In this document: positions 36,951 through 47,833 of the stretch, in pieces
Numbering within the stretch: position 1 is the stretch's first letter
Layout: each line of letters starts with the position of its first letter
DNA from: Rhabditoides inermis
Taxonomy: Eukaryota > Nematoda > Chromadorea > Rhabditida > Rhabditidae
Direction: 5' to 3'
Assembly: GCA_963966185.1 (NCBI GenBank)
Contig: CAWZYM010000299.1
Coordinates: 62,001-126,000, forward strand
DNA: 64,000 nucleotides
Program-made: the position numbers and the translations under genes
Notes under the pieces: model-generated
Database searches by the model: none
What the model was told of the DNA's origin: nothing
The model's input: only the letters and a program-made list of their open reading frames with translations

Positions 36951-37214
36951 TGTTCATTTGCGGTTATGTTTCCGATCCCAGTTTTTGCAGTGAACCGTTG
37001 GCGGGAAATTCAAATTTTGAGCTGCATTCTTACGAGGAGTGTTGTTAGAGCCACACTCGCGGATCCGAACCAAATTGATAGGATATTTTAGTTGAGACCC
37101 CAGACATCGATTTCTGGTGTTACTTTTTCCTACGCGCCATATACGTTTCCAGTACGAAAACGTACAGGGCTGGTTTTTGACTACCTCATTCCACCTTTGG
37201 CGGTCAAAGACCGA

Positions 37215-37285
37215 GCCGTTGTGGCCTAGTGGTTAGCGCATCAGTCTGTCAGACCAGAGGCTGGGGTTCGAGTCCGCGCACACCG
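37215..37285 (+). other. tRNA-like sequence, left palindrome arm
   Basis: Consensus A box TGGCCTAGTGG (37222) and B box GGTTCGAGTCC (37265). The cloverleaf stems are poor. Its mirror copy on the minus strand lies at about 37565-37640 with both boxes preserved. Confidence 0.55.
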
Positions 37286-37564
37286 TTTTTGTTTTGCCAG
37301 CAGTTCCTGGACTTGCGTTTCTTGTTGTTGGAAAAAACACAGAATACAAATGTTCACGCTTTGTTATAACTGTTTTCAAACTAAACGTTTCAGCCAAAAC
37401 AATATCTTAAGTGTAAAGAAACACAATATAGTTGAACGATATCGGAGAAAAATGCTTTGAAAAAAAGAAGAAGAAGAACGTATTTGTAGTTACAAACTGA
37501 TCGAAGCACTTCGCAACAAAAAAACTTCAAGTCCAAGTCCAGAAACTGCTGGCAAAACCAAAAT

Positions 37565-37640
37565 CGTCTGCGCGGACTCGAACCCCAGCCTCCTGTCTGA
37601 CAGGCTGATGCGCTAACCACTAGGCCACAACGGCTCGGTC
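37565..37640 (-). other. tRNA-like sequence, right palindrome arm
   Basis: Reverse-complement copy of 37215-37285, with B box at 37573-37583 and A box near 37617-37627. The anticodon-arm region differs by a few bases (CAGCCTGTCAGACAGG against CAGTCTGTCAGACCAG). Confidence 0.55.
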
Positions 37641-38429
37641 TCTGACCGCCAGAGGTGGAATGAGGTAGCCAAAACCCAGTCTGTACGTTTTCGTACAGGA
37701 AACGTATATGGCGCGTAGGAAAAAGTAACACTAGAAATCGATGTTTTGGGTCCAAACTAAGATATCCTATCAATTTGGTTCAGATCCGAGAGTGTGGCTC
37801 TAACGACACTCCTCGTTAGCAGTTGCAGAATCGAAAGTAACGCATAATCGTAGTTTTTTTTCGCTAAAATTGCAAATGTGGTAGGTTAATATGATTTTTC
37901 ATAATATTCCGAGTCGAAAATAAGTCGCCACTGTTGCTTTAAGGGCTGTATCAAAACACGGAACCACGCGCCACTCATGAGAAGTGCGAGAACGAGTTGG
38001 TACAAAGTTGAAAAGAACATGATAGTCAAGGTATGTAGAGTTTGTGGTCACTTTATGCATCTATGCCACATCATTCAGAATGCGCTTGTACTCGGGTGTG
38101 AGTGATAGTCACGAAATCGAACTTCTGCGAGAGAGTCACGATTATCAAATTGAGAGCCAGACTGATTGAGCGAGAAATTGCGGAAACATGCCACCACCTC
38201 GATAACCAGCTGATGTAATAGAACATGAGGTATGAACGGACAAACCACTCACTCCGGTATTCGTGACACGTGCCGTCGAACTGGGTGAGTGGGAGTCGAC
38301 GATGACGTCATGCTTGCATGAGCACTTTGTACTGCGCGTACCTCCAAGCACTCGACGCGATCCGTGATTGTTTGGCTCGAACAAGTTCCGTTTCAGCGAC
38401 TCGATTGTCCAGTCGATCGAATCGATGCG

Positions 38430-38562
38430 GTTTCACCATGTCATCGCGAACTCTGCACAGGTTGTGCAGTTTTCCCAGGATTCCCACATGCTTATGTGCT
38501 TGTTTTTGTGGCTCTCGCGCACCAGTTCCTTCCGGAATTCCTGTAAACATACCGTTAAACGT
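38430..38562 (-). pseudogene. Exon-like segment, 'EFRKxLVRE' family
   Basis: After a TTTACAG acceptor the minus strand reads EFRKELVRESHKNKHISMW and a little further. A second copy at about 40480-40600 reads EFRKGLVRERH after TTTCTAG and continues into AGAPQKELPS. A third, more decayed, lies near 41400 (AGAPKRTPLS). No known domain was recognised. Confidence 0.35.
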
Positions 38563-39040
38563 TTAGAACTTTCAAAATTGCAGCCCGCAAATGAGTTCCA
38601 CTTTTTGGTTCAGCAAATATTTCGAACAACGAAGCCCCCCCCCTTGGTTAACACTCCGGAAGCAAGAGTATACAGAGCTTTGTAAAACGTTGTTATTATA
38701 GCTGTGAGCTTCAGTAGGAGTGTTAACACAAGAATCCGCGATTTTTCACTCTAGAAAAATTTATGCGTCTTCAGTTTTTGAGATAGGAACATGAACTTTA
38801 TATGTTATACTTATCCATGGTAGGAATAGGTCATTTTGATGTCATTTTGTTCGACTATTTGAATGTTGAACAACGAGGGGAGGCGATTATATAAGAATAT
38901 AAGAACCATTTGTGTTAAAACAAAGCGTACCTGAGCTCTTTGTTTGATGTAGCCACACATAATATCAATCCGGTGTATGCGGGTTGTTCGAAAACGTGCT
39001 TCTTGAGTTATCTGAAAATGAAATAACGAATACTGAATAC

Positions 39041-39626
39041 TATAGGGCATCCCCCCCGTTCATCGTACGGCAGTCATTTCGCCGAATGTTTACCAGACAG
39101 CATTTAAGGCATCAATAGCCAAATATCGGCCCTCGCGAGATCATTCGACCGCGCTATTCGCGCGCTTGTCGGTCTCTTTCTAGGGAAATGAGCGTCATTT
39201 GCAAGTCTAATGAAGCAGAGTTCTCCATCTTCCAAAGTTAATTACTCCTTTCAGAATTAAGCAATCTTCACAAAAATTTGATATATTATGGGTATCAATA
39301 TTTCTCATCGATCTCTAGTGTTCGATTTTTTATTTTCGTCTTCGTTTTCTAGTTAGAGTCTAAAAACCTTGATTTTGAGTCGATTTCCAATGGGAAAACT
39401 CCAAAACTTAATTACTCACTTCAAAATTATCGCACAGCGCCCAGTTTTCTGGAGGAGATGCCCAGATAGAATGCCGAGAGATCTCTAGTGCTCGATTTTC
39501 CAATTTCCGTCATTTCTACCGTATTTGAGCACAAAAACACACAATCGGGGCGAATTTGCATGAAATTCTCGTCTGTCTGGCGAGCCAGCAAAATTGCCGT
39601 ACGATGAAAGGGGGGAATGGCCTATA
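39041..39626. mobile_element. 586-bp TIR element (TATAGGGCATCCCCCC family)
   Basis: The left end TATAGGGCATCCCCCCCGTT and the right end GGGGGGAATGGCCTATA match in inverted orientation over about 32 bp, through CATCGTACGGCA. Flanking TA fits a TA target. No coding capacity. The ends differ in sequence from the TATAGTGGG family but share the TATA-G...CCCCCCG layout. Confidence 0.82.
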
Positions 39627-40666
39627 TTCAGCAAATTACACAAAATGAAAAGTGTTGAGGCAGAATATACAAATTTAAAAAAAATATATATTTATGGAAA
39701 TCGCTAAAACTCACCACTTTGTAGTATTATCATAAAATTGTTTCATTTGTCCGTTGAAAGCGGCACTATCCACAATCCATGTCTCTTACATTTTGATTTG
39801 CTGAAAATGTTATGAATTGTACAAGCATGGGTGAAAGGAAGATGAAAAATAAACATGCACAACACACGTCTTCGTGATCAATGCATCAGAAAAACAATAA
39901 ATTTTTGGTTGAACTATTCTCCCTTTTCGGAAAGCGTTTCAAAGTGAATGGGGTAGCGTGAATGCTCATTTGCATAGACTGAAGTGGAAACGAGAGGTCG
40001 TGTGTCTGGCTGTTTGGGATAAGAGATGCTGGCTGGGGCAGCCTCCTTGCTTCAAACATACACATGCAACCCCGTAATTGGGCTCGCGGCGTTGCAACAA
40101 ATTAGTGAACACAGACCTCACTACAGCTATCGCTGATAACTGATAACTCTTTTCAACACTTTTATGAGAACTATGGTATGAAATGAATTTAGATCGTTTG
40201 ACTACTTGACGCAATAACATATTTTTTTGCGATTGGTCGAATATCGATGCGCTAACCTCAAACAAACAATAGTTCTATCTAAAAAAACATAAATACATAT
40301 ACGTTAATATTATATCAGTATATACGTTCGATAATTTTCAATGCATGTGTTGGAGGCAAATAAATAATTGAACGACGCAGTGAGTGTAGTGGTGTATATG
40401 AGGAAATATGGAGAGAGAGGAAAAAATCGATTTGCGCGTATTCGCACTGGGGCGCGGGAACGCTAAATAGTCAATAGTCCACTGGAAACGCAAAGTGAGA
40501 GGGAAGTTCTTTTTGTGGTGCTCCCGCAAAATAGTTTCGAAAGGGTTTGAAAAAAAGTTCGTTCATGGTGTGACGCTCACGTACCAGTCCCTTTCGAAAC
40601 TCCTAGAAACATATTCATAGAACCAATAACAATGATTGAACCAATGACAACTATATGATTTAGATG

Positions 40667-40783
40667 ATCTTATCTGTTAAAAAGTACTTGCGTAAAGAGA
40701 GTCAGTTTGTCTTATTAACCCAAATTCTTTTTAAAAACAAAAGCGAATGTATAAAACGTTTACAAATACTAACACAAACCTGC

Positions 40784-40832
<49 letters not shown>

Positions 40833-40960
40833 ATTATGACTTTATTCATTAATATTCTTATATTTCGTCTGTTAGTGTCAACGGTCCGGTGTGCAGGTTT
40901 GTGTTAGTATTTGTAAACGTTTTATGCATGCGCTTTTGTTTCGAATTTGGAAAAAAACGT
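40667..40960. mobile_element. MITE related to the 33617 element, interrupted by (CT)n
   Basis: CAAAAGCGAATGTATAAAAC plus the following GTTTACAAATACTAACACAAACCTGCA (left, to about 40787) is mirrored on the right at 40891-40950. A (CT)n tract and AT-rich centre lie between. It shares AAAAGCGCATGCAT, ACTAACACAAAC and the AAAAAGTACTT end with the element at 33617-34108. Confidence 0.75.
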
Positions 40961-41837
40961 TCTGCATCGCCGGAGGCCGGATCACTGATTCCGAGTTGCC
41001 CACAAACTAATAGGCGGCCGAACCGTTGTTTCATTGTTCGCATTTCGAGATGGCATGCGCAATGACCTATCGCGCACGAGAATGAATGTACACTTCCGGT
41101 GCTTAATTAGGACATTTCCGGTGCTCTAATTGTTAGATATTTTTAATTTTGGTCAGCACTTGGTATGAATTATAACTACAAGATTCCATCAAAACATAGC
41201 GAGTTGTGGGGGTGACCTAGCGTCATTTGCTTGAAAATGTTTTGCATGAGTGTTTTGCATGAGTACAACACGGAAGACATTAACAAATGTAAGCAATTTT
41301 CAAGTATACAGAACGACAAAAAAATTCACAAAGAAGAAACAAAATTACACATGCTTTTGTAAAAGCAGCCAGCGGCGCAACCTGTTGGAAACACCGGCGT
41401 GAAAGAGGAGTTCTTTTCGGTGCACCCGCGCGAATCGAAGAAACAGGTGTGAATAGTGAGTGCCCTCGCCACTCTTCCAAACTAAAGTTCATGCGTTAGT
41501 TTGGGATATTCACTTTCTAGTGGGACGCAAGAATGAAAAAGAAGAAAATAAGAAAATTGGGAGGAGATATTCGAGTCGCTGGTATTTCATCTATTTAGAA
41601 CAGGAAATTAAACTGCCAGTGTTTATCAGTCAGCCGGCAAATAAGATTTCTTTTTTTCCTTTGAGCGTTTTTTTTGGGAAAGAGGACATGTGTGATGACT
41701 GATGAAAGACCATAGACGAGTAGGTGGTCTGCCCTTCTCTTTCCCTAGTATTATTCACCGGACTCAAAATCGAGGTGCATGAGGTGCCCTGACGATGAGA
41801 GTATAAACAGTGCTATAACATTGCTATAACATAAACA

Positions 41838-43322
41838 GTGTGGGCCCCCCGTTTTCGCGGTCCGCTAATTACGAGAAATGACGCAGACACAAACCAGACA
41901 ATCGGTCGATTATGAAAATGATCTTTTTCCAAGGGGCGATTGCCGGTTTTGTCGAATATCTTGACCATGAATGAAAAATCTTCAAATTTTGCTACGTAGG
42001 TTTGTTTGTATGCCTATCAAGTATGCACTCAAGAATTTTTGTGCAATTTTATTCAATACAAACCGAGTTATTTCCAAATTTGTGTACAAAATGGGGGATA
42101 ACTGCGAGTTGGTAGCTCAACTCTGATACAGAAACAGAGCACTCTAATGGGAGGAAGAATCCATGGTTATACATGTTCAGTTTTTTTCACTAGAAAACGG
42201 TTTAATATGGATTTTAAATTTAACCAAATTTCATATTTTGCTAATTATTATGAATACCAGATTAATTTTTCCAAATTTTCGTACGTAGAGGTCCAGTAAA
42301 CGGGTTCAAGAAGCTACCATCCAAAAATTGTAGAAAAATATTCGTCTGCTGAGGAGTTATTTCCGTTTATAGATCAGATATCGATCACGACTTCAATGCG
42401 AATAAATCTAAACTACGAAGACGTAACGTACTCGTTTTTGCCTGAGGCTATTGGTTCTCAAATTAGGAACAATCTATCGCAATTCAATCACATTTAGATC
42501 ACTTTTCAAAATATGACGTAGTTACGGTATTTGCTGCGCTGGTGGCACAGTTCATTTCCCTACATTACGTATGCAATTTCATCTCGTTCACACCGCTAAC
42601 CGGTCTAGAAAGTGAAAAATGAACTAGCGAAACGCGTCTGGTATCTCAATTTATCAGTCGGGACTGTCACATCTCGTATTCCTAGAGCATGGTCACGGCG
42701 CAACGCGCGATCACGCGCGTCGTCATTTCGAGACGAGACAACGCGGCGCGTTGATTCAGGATTCTCGAATGCGAGAAATGAGCGGCGTGATTGCACGCCC
42801 ATGCCACGCGCGGCGCGCGTTGTTTCGGGACTTTTGACGGGCAAAGCGTGATATCACGCTGCCGCTCATTCGAGATTCGCGAAAGCGTTAGTTCGGGATC
42901 GCGCGTCATTTCGAGACGCCCGCATCCCATGCACGGCCTCCTCATTGCCTTTCTCATAAATGAGACGGTTGAGAAATGCGACAAATCATGTGTCATTATC
43001 GAAACAAATTGCATAATTTTCCAATTAGCACGGCCCACCGGTCGCTTCATCTCTTCAATCCCGAATGAACGCGCGGCGGCGTTGTTTCGGGATTTTCTGA
43101 CTTCTCCAACTACCACGGGCGTTATTTCGGGATTCTCGAATTCGAGACTTTTGGCGCGCGTTCATTTCACGCGGCGTGATTTCGGGAAAAGCGTGGCGTG
43201 ATGGAATGACGGCCACACGCCGAGACAAAATCGCGCGTGAAACAACGTCGTTGCGCCGTGACCATGCACTACGTATTCCATTTTTCGTTTCGGCGGACCG
43301 CGAAAACGGGTGACCCACTATA
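41838..43322. mobile_element. TATAGTGGG-family TIR element (copy 4) with nested insertion
   Basis: The left end GTGGGCCCCCCGTTTTCGCG pairs with the right end CGCGAAAACGGGTGACCCACT. The left subterminal region matches copy 3 (34109-34212), and the right internal region matches 30907-31068. No transposase was read in the interior. It carries a nested element at 42683-43271. Confidence 0.78.
42683..43271. mobile_element. hAT-like MITE with 8-bp target-site duplication
   Basis: The left end TAGAGCATGGTCACGGCGCA and the reverse complement of the right end TAGTGCATGGTCACGGCGCA match over 23 bp with one change. CGTATTCC flanks both sides (42675-42682 and 43272-43279), and the same site is uninterrupted in the copy at 31040. 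An 8-bp duplication and TAGNG ends are hallmarks of hAT transposons. The 589-bp interior is GC-rich and repeats words such as TTTCGGGA and CATTTCGAGAC. Confidence 0.88.
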
Positions 43323-43555
43323 ATCCAGTCATCGTCTCAACAAAGAATACGTTTTCTCTGAACATGTTAAGTACTGATAGCTTATCGCTGAACGAGCTTA
43401 CTATGGAGCATTATAGATCAAACCGGCAGGTTTCACCCTTTGTATGACTCACTCTTATCACTTCTCTAGGTAAAGGGCCGCGTTTTTCTTATCATCCAGC
43501 TTCCGTGCTTATATAATTTGTCCCTTCCACGCGCTATGAATCATTTCCATCAAAA

Positions 43556-45651
43556 ATGCAGTTGATACCAATCACTTGTATTATGTTACACTACCCGCCT
43601 GTTGAAGCTGTGGACCCGGTACTATTACAAGTATTCAAAATGGTTTAATGAGTGATTTTTTTCAGACAGAGTATCTGCGTTATTATGGCTATATGGACAA
43701 TGAGCCAGGAGCTGTGAGTTTGGTATTTCAAATGTCTTTCGAATTCAGATGTTCAGAGAATGATGGCATTCGAATTGGCGGAGCAAACCCCCCGCCATGA
43801 GGCTATCAGAAAGATGCAGGTGAAAGAGAGAGAGAGAAAGAGAGAAAGAGAGAAAGAGAGAAAGAGAAAGAGAGAAGAGAGAAAGAGAGAAAGAGAGAAA
43901 GAGAGAAAGAGAGAAAGAGAGAAAGAGAGAAAGAGAGAAAGAGAGAAGAAGAGAGAAGAGAGAAAGAGAGAAAGAGAGAGAGAAAGAGAGAAAGAGAGAA
44001 AGAGAGAAAGAGAGAAAGAGAGAAAGAGGAGAAAGAGAGAAAGAGAGAAAGAGAGAGAGAGAAGAGAGAAAGAGAGAAAGAGAAGAGAGAAAGAGAGAAA
44101 GAGAGAAAGAGAGAAAGAGAGAAAGAGAGAAAGAGAGAAAGAGGAGAAAGAAGAGAGAAAGAGAGAAAGAGAGAAAGAGAGAAAGAGAGAAAGAGAGAAA
44201 GAGAGAAAGAGAGAAAGAGAGAAAGAGAGAAAGAGAGGAAAGAGAGAAAGAGAGAAAGAGAGAAAGAGAGAAAGAGAGAAAGAGAGAAAGAGAGAAAGAG
44301 AAAGAGAGAAAGAGAGAAAGAGAGAAAGAGAGAAAGAGAAAGAGAGAAAGAGAGAAAGAGAGAAAGAGAGAAAGAGAGAAAGAGAGAAAGAGAGAAAGAG
44401 AGAAAGAGAGAAAGAGGAGAAAGAGAAAAAGAGAGAAAGAGAGAAAGAGAGAAAGAGAGAAAGAGAAGAGAGAGGGAGAGGGAGGGAGAGAGGGAGAGAG
44501 AGAGACGATGATCGTGGATTCAGCGCTCTCTCGGCTTGCCAGAGTCGGGAGTGCTGGATGCTCGGACTGTGCGCGCTATGGAGACACCCAGGTGTGGGGT
44601 GAGGGAAAAGACTGGGAGACAGAAAAGATACGCCGGATGGAGGCCACTATCCAATCACATCACATACAAGTCAGTCTCCTCTTTCTCTTCCTCCTCCCTC
44701 TCCCTCTCTTCTTCCCTCTCCCTCCCTCTCTCCCTCCCTCTCTCTCTCCATCCCTCTATCTCTATCCCTCTCTACCCCATGCAGAGTCCTCTCGCCCGAC
44801 CTCCGACACGTAGCTCACAAGGCCACCCAGGTGTGGACGAGCCACACTGGAGTGATCTTCCGAGAAACGGCGCCACATTCACAAGCCGATATGGTCATAT
44901 CGTGGCAGGTAAACAAATGAACAAACAAGTAAACAAGTAAACAAACAAAAAAACATGTGTTCAGCCGGAACGCCACGGCCTGGCTCCTGGGGACGGATCG
45001 TTCGGGAAACTGACCATCGCCCACGCATTTCCCCCAAGGGTGTGGGAGGGAGAGGTGGACTTCCAGGTAGAGAGAGGGAGGAGAGGAGAGAGAGACAAAG
45101 ACATATCCAGAGACAGAGAAGGGAAAAACAGAGAGGTAGAGAGGGAGAGAGACAGACAGAGAGACAGACAGAGAGGGAGAGATATGGAGGGAGGGCAGGA
45201 GAGAGCGAGTTATTCAGGATGGGACTGGAATCAGCGGCGACGTGCACATCAACTATCATATGCCATTGGATATGCACATAGAACATAGCGAGCCGGGAAA
45301 GAGTGAGTCTCTCTCCTTCTCTTCCTCTTTTTCTTTCTCCCTCTCTCCCCCTCTCTACCTCACTCTCCTTCTTCCCCTCTTCCACTTTTCTTCCTCTGCT
45401 TCTTTCTCTATCTCCCTCTCTCCCTCACTCTCCTTCTCTCCCTTTTTCCTTCCCTCCTTCTGTTTCTCTCTCTCTCTCTATCTCCCTTCCTCCCTCCATA
45501 TCTCTCCCTCTCTCCCCCTCTCTTCGAAATTTCATTTCTCTCCAGTCTCTCTCCTCTCCACACTCATCCACGAACTCGGGCATTCGTTGGGACTCTCACA
45601 CAACAGCGACAAGAACAGTGTCATGTATGCGATGGATCAGGTGAGAGGAAT

Positions 45652-45690
<39 letters not shown>

Positions 45691-45691
45691 T

Positions 45692-45732
<41 letters not shown>

Positions 45733-46546
45733 GGGAAGTGAACCTTTCCTTTTCAGTCCCGTCGTGTGGATATCACGGCCAAAGACCGGCGGCAAGTGAT
45801 GGAGCAATGGGGTGGGTGCCGCTCGGAGAGATCTCGTTGCTTGCTCTATAGCTCTAGTAGCTCGTGTTGAGGTGTCTCCGGCCTTCCTTCTCCTTCCCGA
45901 CGCACCGCCGCACCCCGTCCAGAACCCACCCGCCCTCCTCCTCCTCCTCCTCCTCCTCCTCCTCCTCCTGTCACCACCACCCGACGCCCACGACGCACCC
46001 ACGACACATATCATGCGGTCAGTCTCCCACTTCTCAGCGAGAGAGAGAAAGAGAGAGAGATAGAGAAAGAGAGAGTGAGAGAATCTGTTGCAGGAAGTCG
46101 ATCAGTGCTCCACTCCCGACACCGTCGTCGCCACTCGGGACGGCTATCTGGTGTTCAAGGTGAGCCGGGGTATTGCACGTGAAAATCGGATGGAAAGGAG
46201 CGCCACTTCGAGCAGCTGTCATTTTTGTGATCGTATGAAAAAGAGTACGAAAATGAGACAATCAACCACTTGACCAGGACGCGTGGATGTGGCGCATCTC
46301 CTCTACCGGGCAGTTCTCTCATCCACGCAGAGTGAGGGAGTGGTTCATCTACATGGATCATGTCGATGCGGGGATGGAGTATCACGGCAGGCTGTGGCTG
46401 TTCAGCGGTCCGTCCGACCTCCTCTCTCTCTCTCTCTCTCTTCCATTATCACTCTTCAGGCAATCGCGTGTACGTCTTTCACAACGAGCGGATACAATAC
46501 TCGGCGCTACTCAGTGAACTCGGACTGCCGAGGGAGGCGGAGGTAG

Positions 46547-46591
<45 letters not shown>

Positions 46592-47309
46592 GAGGGGGAG
46601 AGAGAGGAGATAGAGACAGATCATCTTCTTCCAGAAGGTCCGTCTCGTCGTTCCTATCCACTTTTTCTCAGAGACCCTACCACTCATTTGGGTGGGAGAG
46701 AACTACTGGAGACTGGATGGAAATGACAGAGTGAGTCATATAACTTCAGTTATTCTGATTACTAGTCACTAGTTACTGGTATCTGTACGAGTATAGCCCC
46801 GATTTAGGTGACTGACACCGCCTACGCCGTCTCACCCAATTGGGAGCACGTGCCGAGCGACGTCCACGCGGCGTTCGACTACGGAGGAGGTATGCGGCGA
46901 TGTGTCTTTCTCCTCTCCTTCCATGAGTCCAAAATCCATGAGTCAAAAAACGGCTGGTTCAATGGGTATGAGCCATTGAGATAAACGCCATCAAAATAAG
47001 TAAACGCAACTTTCCTTCCACTTTCGTTCGTCTTTCAATTTTATGTATGCTTCCATCCCCACTTCGATACGTTTTCAGAGCAAATGTTCATATCACCGCA
47101 CGGTCTGTATCTAATCGACAGAGAAACGCCCGATTCTCGGATTCAGAGTGGATACCCCATAAACGTAAGCATTTTCTATTAGAATACGCCAATATAGGTT
47201 TTAAAAGTTTAGTGGTCCTCTCTGTGGCGTCAATGTGTAGAAACAGGCCGTTCGGGACACTTGGCGTCCGGGTCTTCTTCAGAATTCTTTTGGTTCATTG
47301 TTGTGTTGA
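43556..47309 (+). CDS. Matrix metalloproteinase with hemopexin domain
   Basis: About 14 exons join in frame. A signal-type start (MQLIPITCIMLHYPP) is followed by the prodomain (TEYLRYYGYMDNEPGA, MMAFELAEQTPRHE, GVLDARTVRAME) and the cysteine switch TPRCGVRE (44587-44601). The catalytic domain has KVLSPDLRHVAHKATQVW, SQADMVISW, the disordered Ca/Zn loop DGTGISGDVHINYH, the zinc site HELGHSLGLSH (45569-45601) and the Met-turn SVMYAM. A Pro-rich hinge with about 13 consecutive prolines encoded by CCT repeats (near 45935-45970) leads to a hemopexin domain (QCSTPDTVVATRDGYLVF, GRLWLFSGNRVYVF, GENYWRLDGNDRV, MFISPHGLYLIDRE) that ends SLLC, its cysteine presumably pairing with QCSTPD. All catalytic residues are present. 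It should act extracellularly on matrix proteins. Introns hold large GA or CT tracts. Confidence 0.95.
43820..44505 (+). repeat. (GAGAAAGA)n tract in an MMP intron
   Basis: About 685 bp of GAGAAAGA units run from just after the GTGAAAGAGAG donor almost to the GATTCAG acceptor. A 280-codon open frame across it is an artefact. Confidence 0.95.
45065..45205 (+). repeat. GA/GACA-rich intron of the MMP gene
   Basis: The intron starts GTAGAGAGAGGGAGG and continues with GAGACAGA units. Confidence 0.85.
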
Positions 47310-47833
47310 TAGGGTACGACTTAATTGACCAATTGTAGATATTTCATATTAGCTTTTTTGTATCTCAGACATTTCACTTCAATACTTGTGACAAGTGAAT
47401 TGTACATCCGTTTCATACGCGTCCCCTATGTATTCCTTCCTCGCATGTTTTTGTACACAATCAGGAATTTCTATATATTGGTTTGATACATTTTCTACTC
47501 CAAATGAATGATGCAAAAACACAAAATCATAAACATATATCTCATCATCATAATTCAAATACACAGTAGTACATACACATAAACTCGCACGAAAAACAAA
47601 CAAAGAGAAAACGGTCGAGTGAAACACTGTGGTACACGCATCAAAGGGAATATTGGGGGGGGGGGGACTGAGCTGTACATACTACATAGTAATATATGAC
47701 AAGTACAACAATGGATCAAGCCCTCAGGGCAGATATGAGGACACTTGCATGAATAGCGACCAGAGAGAGGCGAGAGAGTATGTCAAATCAAGAGAAACAG
47801 GGAGAAAGTGAGAGAAAGAGAGTGGGAGGGAGA
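47310..47833. other. Intergenic, convergent 3' ends
   Basis: Lies between the MMP (+) and the kinase (-). No coding signal; a G homopolymer of 13-14 lies near 47654-47667. Confidence 0.5.

Larger units (their letters stand above)
36792..37945. mobile_element. Palindromic TIR element carrying tRNA-like segments
   Basis: The outer ends CTTAAAGGAACAGTGGCGAC (left) and GTCGCCACTGTTGCTTTAAG (right) are inverted. Inside, about 310 bp (37012-37325) is repeated in reverse complement at about 37528-37835. Each inner arm holds one tRNA-like segment, plus strand near 37215-37285 and minus strand near 37565-37640. A third, different one (minus) lies near 36870-36950. No transposase seen. Confidence 0.8.

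Noticed and set aside
43760..44602. 280-codon Arg/Glu/Lys repeat protein
   Set aside because: Most of it is an MMP intron with clear donor and acceptor; only its two ends are MMP exons.
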